Source: Gammaproteobacteria bacterium (lineage in GTDB: Bacteria > Pseudomonadota > Gammaproteobacteria > Steroidobacterales > Steroidobacteraceae). Taken from it: a stretch of DNA of 30,313 nt. This document shows positions 6,912 through 14,177 of this stretch, in pieces. Each line of letters begins with the position of its first letter. Position 1 is the stretch's first letter. The DNA lies in the NCBI GenBank assembly GCA_030038645.1, contig JASHSR010000482.1:1-30313 (forward strand), written 5' to 3'. The position numbers and the translations under genes were made by a program. Below the pieces are notes generated by a model that worked only from the letters and a program-made list of their open reading frames with translations, did no database searches and was not told the DNA's origin.

Positions 6912-7850
6912 ATGGTTCTCCCGGCAGGCCTCGAATCGAAATGCGCCGACGCGGTTACGCGGGCGGCGGCCTACATTCTCGGGCGCCAGTCGCGCTCCGG
7001 CGGCTTTTGCTTCTATCAGCACGGATCGATCGAAGAGCCGAGCCTCGGAGACACCTATTATGCGGTGTCGGCGCTCAAGCTCTTCGGTATCGAAGTTCGC
7101 AATTCGAGCCAGGTGGCGAAATTTGTCGGCCAGGCGCGAATATTCGGCCTCACATACCTGTACTTCTGCGCGTTCACGCTCGATCGCCTGGGGCTTGCCA
7201 CCCGCGTCGGTCCCGAGGCGCTCGCGCAGATCGGCGCATTGACCATCGCGCTGCCTGACGAGGCGCTTTCGTCCGACCGGATGCGCGCGGTCGAGCGCAG
7301 CGGCTGGCTCGAGAGCGTGCGCAAGACGATTCGCTTACAGCGGCGATTCCGGACGAGCGGTCTCGAGCACGCTCGAGCACGCTCCTCCGCCGACAGGCGT
7401 TCGGCATCGGCCGACCGACCCGTCGTCGAGCGAGACCGTTATGCGCACGTTGCGGGCTTCATCGGCGATCTCATCACCCGCGGCGGGTTCGGCGTTCGCG
7501 GCAACCTCTGGGACACTTACCTTGCGCTTGCCATCGCTTCGCTCCTCGGGATCGAGGCAACGGCCGAGACGGTGGCCTTCGTCGACTCGCTGCAGCAGTC
7601 ACCGTTCGGATTCCTGATGACACCCCACTCGACGATGCCGAGTCTCGACGTGCTGTATGCGGGCGTGCAATGCTGCACCTTCCTCGAATTGCCGATCCGG
7701 CTGAGCCGGGAAGTCATCGAGTTCCTGCTCGCCTGCCAGACCGCCGACGGGGGGTTCTCCCACGCTCCGAGAGCGCTGCCGAACCTGGAGTTCACCTACC
7801 GCGCGCTGCAGACGCTCGCCACGCTCGCGCCGGAGCTGAGGCGCTCTTGA
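6912..7850 (+). CDS. Prenyltransferase/squalene-cyclase-repeat (alpha-toroid) protein
   Basis: A 312-residue soluble protein with repeats typical of the alpha/alpha toroid of protein prenyltransferases and terpene cyclases. Four copies of a GGF-type motif each precede a Tyr-containing helix: SGGFCFYQHG with DTYYAVSALKLFG, RGGFGVRGN with DTYLALAIASLLG, PFGFLMTPH with LYAGVQCCTFLE, and DGGFSHAPRA with TYRALQTLATL. I see no clear catalytic DxDD motif of squalene cyclases nor the full Zn triad of farnesyl/geranylgeranyl transferases, so it may be a binding rather than catalytic member. A charged Arg/Ser-rich stretch around residues 150-170 interrupts the repeats. Its stop overlaps the MFS gene's likely TTG start (TTGA), so the two are probably coupled and functionally linked. 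It probably belongs to the fluoride-controlled enolase transcript. Confidence 0.75.
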   Translation: MVLPAGLESKCADAVTRAAAYILGRQSRSGGFCFYQHGSIEEPSLGDTYYAVSALKLFGIEVRNSSQVAKFVGQARIFGLTYLYFCAFTLDRLGLATRVGPEALAQIGALTIALPDEALSSDRMRAVERSGWLESVRKTIRLQRRFRTSGLEHARARSSADRRSASADRPVVERDRYAHVAGFIGDLITRGGFGVRGNLWDTYLALAIASLLGIEATAETVAFVDSLQQSPFGFLMTPHSTMPSLDVLYAGVQCCTFLELPIRLSREVIEFLLACQTADGGFSHAPRALPNLEFTYRALQTLATLAPELRRS

Positions 7851-9136
7851 GCGGCGGCACGAGCGGCGAGCGGCGCGGGGTTCCGCTCGATAACACCGGC
7901 CCTGTACCGGGCGAGCGCCGCACGGTCACGGCGGCCGATCGTCGCACGAGCCGGATGGCGCTCCGGTTCGTGCTGATGGTCGGAGCGCTGAGTTTCTTCG
8001 CCGACGCGACGTACGAGGGATCGCGGAGCATTCTCGGCCCGTACCTCGGCGCTCTCGGAGCGAGCGCGACGGCGATCGGAATCGTCATGGGCCTCGGAGA
8101 GCTCGCGGGCTATGGCCTGCGGCTCGTGTCCGGGCGCTGGGCCGACAGCACGAGGCGGTACTGGCCGATCACCATCTTCGGCTACGTCGTGCAGATGCTC
8201 GCCGTGCCGGCGCTCGCACTGACGAGCGGCTGGCCCGGCGCCGCGGTGCTCGTCGTGCTCGAGCGAGCCGGCAAGGCGATTCGCAATCCTCCGCGCGATG
8301 TGATGCTCTCGCACGCGGGGCACCGGATCGGCGGCTACGGCTGGGCGTTCGGCCTGCACGAAGGGCTCGATCAGCTCGGCGCGCTCACGGGACCGCTCGT
8401 CGTGGCCGCCGTGCTGGCGCACCGCGGAGACTACCATCGAGCCTTCGCCGTTCTGCTGATTCCCGCGCTGATCAACCTCTCCCTCGTCCTGCTCACCCGC
8501 CTTCTTTACCCGCGTCCACAAGACCTCGAGCCCGCGGCCTCCCCGCACAGTGGAAGAGTCGGATTGCCCGGACTGTACTGGGTGTATCTCGCGGGCGCAG
8601 CGCTGGTCGCGGCAGGCTTCGCCGACTATCCGCTCATCGCCTATCACTGGAGCCACCGGCACGTCGTGCCCGCCGATTGGGTTCCCATCTTCTATTCGGT
8701 CGCGATGGCCGTGAGCGGCACGGGCTCGCTCGTGCTCGGCCGCCTGTTCGACCGCCACGGCTTCAAGGTGCTCATCGCGCTCACGGTGGTCGCGGCCGCC
8801 TTCGCGCCCCTCGTGTTCCTCGGCGGCTTCTGGGTCGCGCTCGCCGGCGCGGCGATCTGGGGACTCGGCATGGGCGCGCATGAGTCCCTCATCCCCGCCG
8901 CGGTTGCGCCGCTCGTGATGCCCGACCGGCGCGCGTCGGCGTTTGGCCTCTTTACGGCCGGCTACGGAATCTTCTGGTTCCTCGGCAGCGCCGCGATCGG
9001 GATCCTCTACGACCTCTCGCTCTGGGCGGCCATCGCCTTCTGCGTCGCGACCCAGCTCGCGGCCGTCCCGATCTTCGTCTGGGTCGGCCGCCGATACCCG
9101 ACCGGCCGAGCGGCGCGCCCGACCGAGATGACTTGA
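7847..9136 (+). CDS. Major facilitator superfamily transporter
   Basis: A polytopic inner-membrane protein of about 393-429 residues with 11-12 hydrophobic segments. Conserved features include FFADATYEGSRSILGPYL at the N-terminus of the core. A loop 2-3 Arg/Asp motif, GRWADSTRRYW, is followed by an acidic Glu in VVLERAGKAIRNPPRD. The second half repeats the loop motif as GRLFDRHGFK. The pattern is that of a drug- or solute-exporting MFS protein; the substrate is unknown. Two starts are possible: TTG 7847, which overlaps the previous stop and has a GAG-containing upstream stretch, or ATG 7955, which begins right at the first membrane segment. I list the coupled TTG start with moderate confidence. 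As the last gene of the fluoride-controlled enolase unit, it is the only transporter there, so export of a fluoride-related solute is possible but not shown. Confidence 0.85.
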   Translation: MSGGTSGERRGVPLDNTGPVPGERRTVTAADRRTSRMALRFVLMVGALSFFADATYEGSRSILGPYLGALGASATAIGIVMGLGELAGYGLRLVSGRWADSTRRYWPITIFGYVVQMLAVPALALTSGWPGAAVLVVLERAGKAIRNPPRDVMLSHAGHRIGGYGWAFGLHEGLDQLGALTGPLVVAAVLAHRGDYHRAFAVLLIPALINLSLVLLTRLLYPRPQDLEPAASPHSGRVGLPGLYWVYLAGAALVAAGFADYPLIAYHWSHRHVVPADWVPIFYSVAMAVSGTGSLVLGRLFDRHGFKVLIALTVVAAAFAPLVFLGGFWVALAGAAIWGLGMGAHESLIPAAVAPLVMPDRRASAFGLFTAGYGIFWFLGSAAIGILYDLSLWAAIAFCVATQLAAVPIFVWVGRRYPTGRAARPTEMT

Positions 9137-9313
9137 AGCCGACACGGCCGGCACCCATCCGACCACTCCTTCCTTATCTTACATAAGCGAGGAGCAGCTC
9201 GAGGAGAAGATGCGGCGCAGTTAAAACAATCGTCCTCTCAAGCACTTATGTTCATCCCATCCTGCGCCGGGGATCACAGCCAAGCGGAGCGCCCGACCCG
9301 AGAATTGCTACTC

Positions 9314-9631
9314 ATGGCACGCTCCAAAAAAGCCGCTCCGGTGAAGCCGTCCAAGGCTCTGAAGCTTCATCGCGACGAGATTCGGCAGCTCGTCGAGCAG
9401 AACCGCGCTCACAATCCGCGCGTGTTCGGCTCCGTGCTGGGTGGGGAGGATACGGACCAGAGCGACCTGGACCTCCTCGTCGATCCGCTGCCGGGCACCA
9501 CCCTCTTCGATCTCGGCGGGCTTCAGATCGCCCTCGAGAATCTGCTCGGCGTCAGGGTGGATCTGCTGACGCCCGATGACTTGCCCCCTCGATCGCGCGA
9601 GAAAGTGCTGCGCGAAGCAATGCCCGTCTGA
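9314..9631 (+). CDS. Minimal nucleotidyltransferase (MNT/MntA-like), orphan
   Basis: A 105-residue protein of the DNA-polymerase-beta nucleotidyltransferase superfamily. The core motif is VFGSVLGGEDTDQSDLDLLV, combining GS with the DxD pair. A VRVDLLTPDDLPP segment ending in the usual VLREAMPV tail completes the fold. MNT proteins of this size are normally the antitoxins or AMP-transferases of HEPN/MNT pairs. No HEPN gene follows: the next gene, ilvD, is convergent and ends 10 bp away, and none precedes it. A basic N-terminus (MARSKKAAPVKPSK) is unusual. ATG 9314 is chosen because the conserved domain starts soon after; ATG 9248 would add 22 non-conserved residues. The 177 bp between the MFS gene and this start show no clear terminator or aptamer. 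Confidence 0.85.
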   Translation: MARSKKAAPVKPSKALKLHRDEIRQLVEQNRAHNPRVFGSVLGGEDTDQSDLDLLVDPLPGTTLFDLGGLQIALENLLGVRVDLLTPDDLPPRSREKVLREAMPV

Positions 9632-9640
9632 GCGACGCCG

Positions 9641-11512
9641 CTACGCTTTCTCAGGCGCCCTCGTCTTGAGCTGAGAGAGGTCTCGCACGGCCCCGCGCGC
9701 GGCGCTCGTCGCGAGCGCGGCGTACGCTTGCAGAGCCGTCGAGACGCGCCGGGGGCGCGGCTGCGCCGGATGCCAGGCCGCGGCGCCTCTCGAGGTCATG
9801 GCGGCGCGCCGGCGCACGAGCTCCGCCCCTTCCACGGCGAGCGTGATGGCGCGGCCCGGGATGTCGATGACGATGGTATCGCCCTCCTCCACCAGCGCGA
9901 TGGTGCCGCCCTCGGCCGCCTCCGGCGACACGTGACAGAGCGACAGCCCGGAGGTGCCGCCGGAGAAGCGCCCGTCGGTGATCAGCGCGCAGGACTTGCC
10001 GAGGCCCTTCGCCTTCAAATAGCTCGTCGGATAGAGCATCTCCTGCATGCCCGGACCGCCGCGCGGACCCTCGTAGCGGATGACGACCACGTCTCCGGGG
10101 TGGATGCGGCCGCCGAGAATCGCCTCGACGGCCGCCTCCTGACTCTCGCAGATCCGCGCGTGGCCGGAGAACTTGAGCAGCGAGGGATCGACGCCGGCGG
10201 TCTTCACGATGCAGCCATCCTCGGCCAGATTGCCGTAGAGCACGGCGAGTCCGCCGTCCGCGCTGTACGCATGCGCGGCGCTGCGGATCACGCCCGAGCG
10301 GCGGTCGAGATCGAGCGAGGCGTAGCGCTTCGACTGGCTGAACGGCTGCACGGTCCGCACGCCGCCGGGCGCCGCGCGGTAGAACTCGTTGACCGAGGCG
10401 TCCGGCTCGCGCCGGACATCCCACTGCGCGAGCGCCTCGGTGAGGGAGCGGGCGTGAACGGTATGCACGTCGCCGTGGATGAGACTCGCGCGCTCGAGCT
10501 CGCCGAGAATCGCCATGATGCCGCCTGCGCGGTGCACATCCTCCAAATGCACGTCCGAGCGCGAAGGCGCGACCTTGCAGAGGTTCGGGACGCGCCGCGA
10601 CAGCCGGTCGATGTCCCGCAGCGTGAAGCTCACATCGGCCGCATGCGCGGCGGCGAGCAGGTGCAGGATGGTGTTCGTCGATCCGCCCATGGCGATATCG
10701 AGCGTCATCGCGTTCTCGAAAGCCTCGAAGGTCGCGATCGAGCGGGGCAGGACGCTGTCGTCGTCGGACTCGTAGTACCGGCGCGCCATCTCGGTAACGA
10801 GCGATCCCGCGCGGCGCATCAGGCGCTCGCGCTCCGCGTGAGTTGCGAGAACGGTGCCGTTGCCGGGGAGCGCGAGGCCGATCGCCTCCACGAGGCAGTT
10901 CATGGAGTTCGCCGTGAACATGCCGGAGCACGACCCGCAGGTGGGACATGCCGCCCGCTCGATGTCGGCGAGCTCGCTGTCGGAGACACTCGAGTCGGCC
11001 GCCGCGACCATGGCATCGATGAGGTCGATCGATCGGCTGGCCGCACCCGAGCGAACCCGCCCGGCTTCCATGGGGCCACCCGACACGAACACGGTCGGAA
11101 CGTTGAGCCGCAGCGCCGCGATCAGCATGCCCGGGGTGATCTTGTCGCAGTTGGAGACGCACACCAGCGCGTCCGCGCAGTGCGCGTTCACCATGTATTC
11201 GACGGAGTCCGCGATGAGGTCGCGCGAGGGCAGGCTGTAGAGCATGCCGTCGTGCCCCATCGCGATGCCGTCGTCCACGGCGATCGTGTTGAACTCCCGC
11301 GCGACGCCGCCTGCGTCCGCGATCTCCTGGGCGATGAGCCGGCCCACGTCCCGCAGATGCACGTGCCCCGGCACGAATTGCGTGAAGGAGTTGGCGATCG
11401 CGATGATCGGCTTGCCGAAGTCCTCGTCCTTCATGCCTGTTGCGCGCCACAGCCCGCGCGCACCCGCCATGTTGCGGCCGTGGGTCGTGGTTCTGGAACG
11501 GTATGGCTTCAC
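9641..11512 (-). CDS. ilvD: Dihydroxy-acid dehydratase
   Basis: A 623-residue enzyme that dehydrates 2,3-dihydroxy-isovalerate and 2,3-dihydroxy-methylvalerate in isoleucine/valine synthesis. The N-terminus MKPYRSRTTTHGRNMAGARG aligns with E. coli IlvD almost from the first residue. Asp81 (VDDG) and Lys124 (NCDKITPGM) are the Mg site, and Cys122 and Cys195 (CPTCGSC) are the Fe-S ligands. The position that is Cys in [2Fe-2S]-type enzymes reads NSFTQFVPGH, so it is the E. coli type. The GTG start at 11512 is supported by GGAGAG with a 6-nt spacer. The gene begins 14 nt after the stop of the dynamin-like gene, so both are probably one transcript. If the aptamer at 13728-13677 is active, ilvD would also respond to fluoride, which is unexpected for a biosynthetic gene. 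Confidence 0.95.
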   Translation of the reverse strand: MKPYRSRTTTHGRNMAGARGLWRATGMKDEDFGKPIIAIANSFTQFVPGHVHLRDVGRLIAQEIADAGGVAREFNTIAVDDGIAMGHDGMLYSLPSRDLIADSVEYMVNAHCADALVCVSNCDKITPGMLIAALRLNVPTVFVSGGPMEAGRVRSGAASRSIDLIDAMVAAADSSVSDSELADIERAACPTCGSCSGMFTANSMNCLVEAIGLALPGNGTVLATHAERERLMRRAGSLVTEMARRYYESDDDSVLPRSIATFEAFENAMTLDIAMGGSTNTILHLLAAAHAADVSFTLRDIDRLSRRVPNLCKVAPSRSDVHLEDVHRAGGIMAILGELERASLIHGDVHTVHARSLTEALAQWDVRREPDASVNEFYRAAPGGVRTVQPFSQSKRYASLDLDRRSGVIRSAAHAYSADGGLAVLYGNLAEDGCIVKTAGVDPSLLKFSGHARICESQEAAVEAILGGRIHPGDVVVIRYEGPRGGPGMQEMLYPTSYLKAKGLGKSCALITDGRFSGGTSGLSLCHVSPEAAEGGTIALVEEGDTIVIDIPGRAITLAVEGAELVRRRAAMTSRGAAAWHPAQPRPRRVSTALQAYAALATSAARGAVRDLSQLKTRAPEKA

Positions 11513-11518
11513 TTCAGG

Positions 11519-11524
11519 CTCTCC
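11519..11524 (-). promoter_or_regulatory. Ribosome-binding site deciding the ilvD GTG start
   Basis: GGAGAG on the minus strand lies six nt before the GTG at 11512-11510. The reading frame stays open far upstream into the dynamin gene, so this site fixes the start. Confidence 0.7.
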
Positions 11525-11526
11525 GG

Positions 11527-13653
11527 TCAGCAAGAGGATGCGGCGCCGCCGGCCGATGCGAGCGGCTCGGGCCGCGCGGCCCTCGACGCCGCATCCGACG
11601 GCCAATTCTCGAGCAGCTCGAGGTCGCGCCGGGCGTCGCTCCCGGCCTCGGCCGCAAGCGACGGGTCGGACGCGAATCTCTCGGTACTCTCGCACAGCGC
11701 GACGGCGGCGTCGAATCGCGGCTCGAGCTCCTCGAGGTACCTCATGCCCCAATGGCACAGCGCCTCGCCGTAGGCGGCGAGCCGGCCCTCGAGGGCTGCG
11801 AGCATTGTACGGCGGATGCGGGCTCGGGCGAGCGCGCCGGCCGCGAAGGAGAGCCTCGGGAGCCAGCCGGGCCGCTCGTAGCGCGACAGCCGCGGAATGG
11901 CCGCCGAGTCGAACATCGGCCGCCCCCGCGGCCGTGGCAGCTCCTCGGCGGATTCCGAGCCGGAGCCGCTGCGCTCGAGCGCTTCCGCCAGCTCCTCCCT
12001 GAGCTCGGTGAGCATGCGCGCGACGGCGTGACCTGCCTCATCCGCGCGGCGCGCGACCGCGCGCGCCACGCGCTCGGCGATGATCTCCTCCCCGCGCGCC
12101 GCGCCGAGCCAACAACGAGCGAGCTCGCTCGCCGCGGCGCCGGCCACCGACGCAGCAAATTCGGTGAGCCGCATCCGCAGGTCGCGGAGCTGGAACCGGG
12201 CACGCTCGAGGTCCGAGCGGACCTGACCGATGCGCTCGCGCCTCGCGGCGGGGTCGGTGATGTCCGCGCCCCGCTCGATCATGCCCGGCCCGCTCGAGGC
12301 CTCGCCCCTTGCCGAGCCCGACCCCTTGCCCCCTTTCGGCGCCAAGCGAGCCGCGAGAACGGCGATGACCGATTCGCGCAGCGCCGCGATCTTGCGCCTC
12401 AAGATCCGAGACGCCTGCTCATGGTGATCGGCGAGCCGGGGCGCGAGCTCGCGCTCGAACCACTCGGCGGCGAGCCTCGTCTGCGCGCCGATGCAGCTCA
12501 CGGGTTGCGGCGACAACGGGATGGCGAGCCGCGACTGGAATTGCTCCCGCACGTAGGCGAGCGCCTGCTGCAGGTCGGCGCTCGAGAGCTGATCGGCTTT
12601 GCTCACGACGAGGAGCAGGTCGCTGCCGCCGTCCAGCACCGCGCGCGCCACGTCGACGTCCTCCTGGCTCACCGGAGCGCCCGCCTCGACGAGCAGGATG
12701 CCGAGGTCGCACCGTGGCAGATACTCGAGCGTTTGAGCGGCGCCCGATGTCGCGAGCGACCCGAGTCCGGGCGTATCCACCAGGCAAATTCCGCCGCGAA
12801 GCCGCTCCGCCGGCGTCTCGACGAGGAGCTCGAGGACGCGCTTGGCGTTGCCGGGGTTGCCCCGCTCGGTCACGTAGGCGTCGAGCTGCTCGAGCGGCAC
12901 TTCGAGGGACGAGCCGGCCGCGGTCGCGGTCTTGATGCGCGCCCGGGCGGTATCGCCATGGACGATCCGAGTCGGCACCGCCGTGACGGGCGTGACGCCG
13001 GTCGGCAGCAGCGCCCGCCCGAGCCACCAGTTGAGCAGGGACGACTTCCCGGCGCTCACGCGCCCGAGCACTGCGATCTCGAAGCGCGAGGAGGCGGCGC
13101 GCTCCACCAGCACCTCGAGCGAGGCGCGCAGCTCCGTCAGTCCGTGCGAGAAGATGATGCGCTCGAGCTCGCGTAGGAGCTTGAGCTCCTCGCGCGCCGC
13201 GCCGAGCTCGGCAAGCCGGGCGGCGAGGCCGCCGCCCTCGCCCCGCACCAGGTAGCCCTCGATGCGGCGAAGCAGCGTGGTGAGCTCCGCCGCGAAGCGC
13301 TCGGCCGCCGCGGCCGATTCCGCGTCGACGTCACCGTAGCCGCGCCAGTACTTGGGCCGCAGCTCTTCCACCGCGATGAGCGCGAACTCGATCGAGGTGC
13401 GGAAGGACCACAGTCCGCTCGTCGGCGTGCGCTCGTCGCGCAGCTGCTGCGCAAGCATGAAGCGTTTGAGCGCAAAGCGCAGCTGCGCGAGATAGTCGCC
13501 CAAGACCTTGCGCTGGGCCGGCGTCGCATCGGGCTTGATCGTCGCGAAAGCGCGTCCGCCGGCCGGCTCGAGCCGCTCCGAGGCCTCGCTCAGCATCTCA
13601 TCGATGCTGCGCAGCCTGCTCACCAGATAGCGCTGCTGGCTCTCATTGAACAT
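11527..13653 (-). CDS. Dynamin-family large GTPase
   Basis: A 708-residue protein. An N-terminal helical region (1-190) precedes a GTPase domain with P-loop GRVSAGKSS (197-205), a switch Thr region PTGVTPVTAVPTR, DTPGLGS (293-299) and the base-specificity motif SKAD (351-354). Long helices follow, with a low-complexity linker near 405-430 (KGGKGSGSARGEASS). A hydrophobic/basic segment LPRLSFAAGALARARIRR lies late in the protein and could be the membrane paddle. Bacterial dynamin-like proteins bind and remodel or protect membranes, some under stress. ATG 13653 is preferred: the upstream in-frame ATG at 13689 falls inside the fluoride aptamer and adds 12 unconserved residues. It is first in a probable two-gene transcript with ilvD and divergent from the first Ehr-like operon. 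Its link to fluoride is inferred from the leader. Confidence 0.88.
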   Translation of the reverse strand: MFNESQQRYLVSRLRSIDEMLSEASERLEPAGGRAFATIKPDATPAQRKVLGDYLAQLRFALKRFMLAQQLRDERTPTSGLWSFRTSIEFALIAVEELRPKYWRGYGDVDAESAAAAERFAAELTTLLRRIEGYLVRGEGGGLAARLAELGAAREELKLLRELERIIFSHGLTELRASLEVLVERAASSRFEIAVLGRVSAGKSSLLNWWLGRALLPTGVTPVTAVPTRIVHGDTARARIKTATAAGSSLEVPLEQLDAYVTERGNPGNAKRVLELLVETPAERLRGGICLVDTPGLGSLATSGAAQTLEYLPRCDLGILLVEAGAPVSQEDVDVARAVLDGGSDLLLVVSKADQLSSADLQQALAYVREQFQSRLAIPLSPQPVSCIGAQTRLAAEWFERELAPRLADHHEQASRILRRKIAALRESVIAVLAARLAPKGGKGSGSARGEASSGPGMIERGADITDPAARRERIGQVRSDLERARFQLRDLRMRLTEFAASVAGAAASELARCWLGAARGEEIIAERVARAVARRADEAGHAVARMLTELREELAEALERSGSGSESAEELPRPRGRPMFDSAAIPRLSRYERPGWLPRLSFAAGALARARIRRTMLAALEGRLAAYGEALCHWGMRYLEELEPRFDAAVALCESTERFASDPSLAAEAGSDARRDLELLENWPSDAASRAARPEPLASAGGAASSC

Positions 13654-13676
13654 GACGGCATCCAGCGGTAACGGCG

Positions 13677-13728
13677 GACCAGGCGTCATCAGCCAACAGG
13701 CGGTTCAGGGGGGAGGATGCCATCTCCC
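13677..13728 (-). promoter_or_regulatory. Fluoride riboswitch-like aptamer, dynamin/ilvD leader (degenerate)
   Basis: On the minus strand the RNA starts GGGAGATGGCATCCTCCCC, then CCTGAACCGCC, then GGCTGATGACGCCTGG. The GGAG/CTCC stem with conserved GATG, the TGAACCGCC joining segment and GCTGATGAC are as in the other aptamers here. Two deviations weaken it: the pseudoknot GGCAT with ACGCC has one A-C mismatch, and the terminal CCTACC is CCTGG. The in-frame ATG at 13689 is part of the motif. The true start at 13653 lies 23 nt after the aptamer. Confidence 0.68.
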
Positions 13729-13741
13729 GGCGCGCCCCGGC

Positions 13742-13770
13742 ATCGTAGAGGTCCGGGAGAATGCACGCAA
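13742..13770 (-). promoter_or_regulatory. Sigma70-type promoter for dynamin/ilvD unit
   Basis: Minus-strand TTGCGT (-35, 13770-13765) and TACGAT (-10, 13747-13742) have 17-nt spacing. Initiation near 13735 would fall just before the aptamer at 13728. The -35 matches 3/6 and the -10 4/6 of consensus, so the call rests mostly on position. Confidence 0.42.
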
Positions 13771-13889
13771 GGCAGGCATCGGCAGCCGCGCGGGCGAGCA
13801 CGGCCATGCAGACAACCTGCGACGCTGATGCAACAGTGACTGCTCTCACAGATGGCCGTTCGCGCGCGCGAACAGCCGCCGCAAGCCTC

Positions 13890-13918
13890 TTGCTGACCTC
13901 GACTGCTACCCGTATATT
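13890..13918 (+). promoter_or_regulatory. Sigma70-type promoter of Ehr-like operon 1
   Basis: TTGCTG (-35, 13890-13895) and TATATT (-10, 13913-13918, 5/6 of consensus) have 17-nt spacing. Initiation near 13925 would coincide with the 5' end of the fluoride aptamer. About 120 bp separate this -35 from that of the divergent dynamin promoter. Confidence 0.6.
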
Positions 13919-13925
13919 GAAGCCT

Positions 13926-13976
13926 GGGAGATGGCATTCCTCCGTTAACCGCCACTTGGGGCTAATGATGCCTACC
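13926..13976 (+). promoter_or_regulatory. Fluoride riboswitch (crcB motif), Ehr-like operon 1 leader
   Basis: The RNA begins GGGAGATGGCATTCCTCC, continues GTTAACCGCC and ends GGGGCTAATGATGCCTACC. The stem GGAG/CTCC surrounds the conserved GATGG. The pseudoknot pairs GGCAT (13933-13937) with ATGCC (13968-13972). TTAACCGCC, GCTAATGAT and CCTACC are near-consensus for the fluoride aptamer. This is one of the two best matches in the window. It lies 197 nt upstream of the first operon gene, with a strong hairpin in between. Confidence 0.93.
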
Positions 13977-14010
13977 AATTCCACTCTCGCGGCTGCGAGA
14001 GGATTGGTAG
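13972..14010 (+). promoter_or_regulatory. Expression-platform hairpin overlapping the aptamer 3' end
   Basis: CTACCAAT (13972-13979) pairs with ATTGGTAG (14003-14010). Inside it, CTCTCGC (13984-13990) pairs with GCGAGAG (13995-14001) around loop GGCT. The outer strand reuses the CTACC that belongs to the folded aptamer, so the two structures should exclude each other. There is no T-run. The stem buries GAGAGGA, the only Shine-Dalgarno-like sequence before ATG 14016. Confidence 0.55.
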
Positions 14011-14015
14011 CGTTC

Positions 14016-14177
14016 ATGAGCGAGCTTGACTCAAGCCCGAACGGCCCCCTGCGTGCCTCCGCCACGGCGGCCGATTCTGTCGAATTGCGATCCGCGACCA
14101 CATACGACCTGATGGGGCCGGCGGGCGGCCGGCGCTCGCCGCGGCTCGGCCGGTCAGGGAAGGCTGCCTTGCCGTGA
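14016..14177 (+). CDS. Possible small ORF (53 aa) in the riboswitch leader
   Basis: This open frame starts at ATG 14016 (MSELDSSPNG) and ends at a TGA overlapping the GTG start of the next gene (GTGA), so it could couple translation. GAGAGGA lies 12 nt upstream, inside the platform hairpin, so access would depend on the riboswitch. The predicted peptide is Ala/Ser/Arg-rich with no recognisable domain, and GC-rich DNA often has open frames by chance. It may be a leader peptide or simply untranslated leader. The rest of the 520-bp region between the dynamin start and 14174 holds only the promoters and aptamers listed. Confidence 0.25.
   Translation: MSELDSSPNGPLRASATAADSVELRSATTYDLMGPAGGRRSPRLGRSGKAALP

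Noticed and set aside
9137..9313. Terminator or riboswitch between the MFS and MNT genes
   Set aside because: Only weak inverted repeats (CTTAT/ATAAG) and no aptamer signature or T-tract were found.
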